Shown here: piece by piece, positions 63,189 to 64,000 of the stretch
Position numbering within the stretch: position 1 is the first letter of the stretch
Layout of the letters: each line of letters begins with the position of its first letter
Assembly: GCA_013399895.1 (NCBI GenBank)
Contig: VXBA01003812.1
Location: forward strand, 449,226-513,225
Length of the DNA stretch: 64,000 bases
Reading direction: 5' to 3'
From: Serilophus lunatus
Lineage: Eukaryota > Chordata > Aves > Passeriformes > Eurylaimidae
Notes under the pieces: generated by a model
What the model was told of the DNA's origin: nothing
Databases searched by the model: none
What the model saw: the letters and a program-made list of their open reading frames with translations, nothing else
Made by a program: the position numbers and the translations under genes

Positions 63189-64000
63189 ACAGGGGGTTTA
63201 AATTAGGGAAAAGGGACAACCCACAGGGACCCCAGAATTACACAGACGAACACTTGACATGCAGAAGAACAAAAACACAAAAGGGAAAAAACTCAAAAAC
63301 AAACAGAAAGGGAATTGCTCTCTCAGCTAGATAGCTAGCTGAAAAAACAGGGGGAAGGGTAGGAAAAGCCATCTCTCTCCCTTCCTCTCTGCCAGAAGCA
63401 CTCCTCGGCCCTACGGGTTCTCTGAAAAACACAAAAAGAAGTGAAAATGACTCCCTCGCACCACCTCCCCAAAGGGCTACTTGCTTGCAAGCTGGGAATT
63501 GCTTCTGTGCCGAGAGAAATGGGAGGAATCATGCTGTGGGGCCTGAGACTGAGGAGGAGAGCCGGAGCTGTGTGTTTCCCCCCAGACCCGCAGCCAAAGA
63601 GAGGGAGGGGAGGGCTGTTGTCCTCAGCTTTTAAGCCCTCTCGTTCTCGTGTGGATCTCGGTGCCTTCTTCCGGGCCAAACCGTCTCTCCATTGGTCAAC
63701 AGGGCCAAGCCCCGCCTTGTTTTCCAGTGTTTTCCTGCTGAAAAATCACGTGCTCAGGGCCTGCGTGCCATCTTTGTTTTCATGGCTGCAGCACCTCAGG
63801 GACCAACACGGCACCAGGGCTGGCCCCCTGACGCTGTCCCAAAAGCAGCCACCGCACCCAGGTTCCAGGCTGGGGCTGGCCCAGGGCTGCTGCAGCCCCG
63901 CACCACCCCGCCGCTGCCCATGAGCACGTCAGGGCTTCCCCCACAGCCGTGCCTTCAGGCTGCTGTCTGCGCCACCTGAGCTGGGACTGAGGGACCCCCT

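Larger units (their letters stand above)
63095..64000 (-). mobile_element. antisense LTR at the window edge
   Basis: Read on the minus strand: a GC-rich U3 from the window end, a CCAAT box (ATTGG on plus, 63691-63695), a TATA-like TTAAAAG (plus 63628-63634), a long R with gagagagatggc-type words, AATAAA (plus 63183-63188) and a U5 ending ggtttaaaccaccaca, with CA complementing TG at 63095-63096. The U5 end contains a perfect 16-bp palindrome. The start of the LTR was not found and probably lies beyond the window. The overlapping open frames of 60-160 codons here (both strands) are GC-rich by-products. Confidence 0.65.

Noticed and set aside
63335..63979. Long open frames (95-160 codons) on both strands at the right edge
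   Set aside because: They overlap in several frames within a GC-rich LTR that has few stop codons; LTR signals explain the region better.

Overview
The window looks like an AT-rich, gene-poor stretch of a bird nuclear genome. The clearest evidence is the repeat content: at least eight fragments of a CR1-type LINE in both orientations, several LTRs of the kinds common in bird genomes (an ERVL-like element with a roughly 1 kb LTR, ERVK-like and ERV1-like solo LTRs), and simple repeats. The species cannot be named from this sequence. No complete host protein-coding gene, rRNA, tRNA or CRISPR array was recognised. Identifications are by pattern recognition and recall of repeat families; no database search was run.

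Layout. Bases 1-4000 hold a CR1 ORF2 scrap, a TACATG palindromic repeat, a coding-like or LTR-like patch near 1.9-2.25 kb, a CR1 3' fragment (2755-3250) and a possible antisense CR1 piece. From 4 to 20.9 kb the sequence is AT-rich and unassigned apart from microsatellites. At 21.8-23.3 kb lies the 3' two-thirds of a hAT-superfamily DNA transposon with a broken transposase, a right terminal repeat and an 8-bp CTCTAGAG flank. An assembly gap sits inside a long TTTC/CCTT tract at 25.2-25.5 kb. From 27.3 to 29.8 kb there are three CR1 fragments and an antisense LTR.

From 32.1 to 38.0 kb is the densest repeat island: antisense CR1, an LTR-like block, then a decayed ERVL-like provirus (LTR end, primer binding site, pol remnant, long 3' LTR) that also contains an internally deleted LTR of a different family. 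A well-bounded 434-bp solo LTR with a 4-bp target duplication lies at 39447-39880. From 40 to 50 kb nothing firm is seen beyond a C-rich tract and one weak exon candidate. A CR1 fragment (50.5-51.0 kb), an antisense LTR (53.87-54.23 kb) and a CR1 tail (55.93 kb) follow. The right edge is a GC-rich antisense LTR that runs to or past the end of the window.

Host gene content is limited to weak exon candidates. The best is a possible terminal coding exon at 58774-58903, with a strong acceptor, a basic serine-rich C-terminus and an AATAAA signal 65 bases after the stop. Others lie at 62393-62478, 44225-44265 and 1928-2110. None could be assigned to a gene. The window therefore reads as intergenic or long-intron DNA shaped by layered transposon insertions. 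No convincing undescribed biological system was found; the most interesting objects are the hAT relic, the composite ERV island and the unassigned terminal exon.
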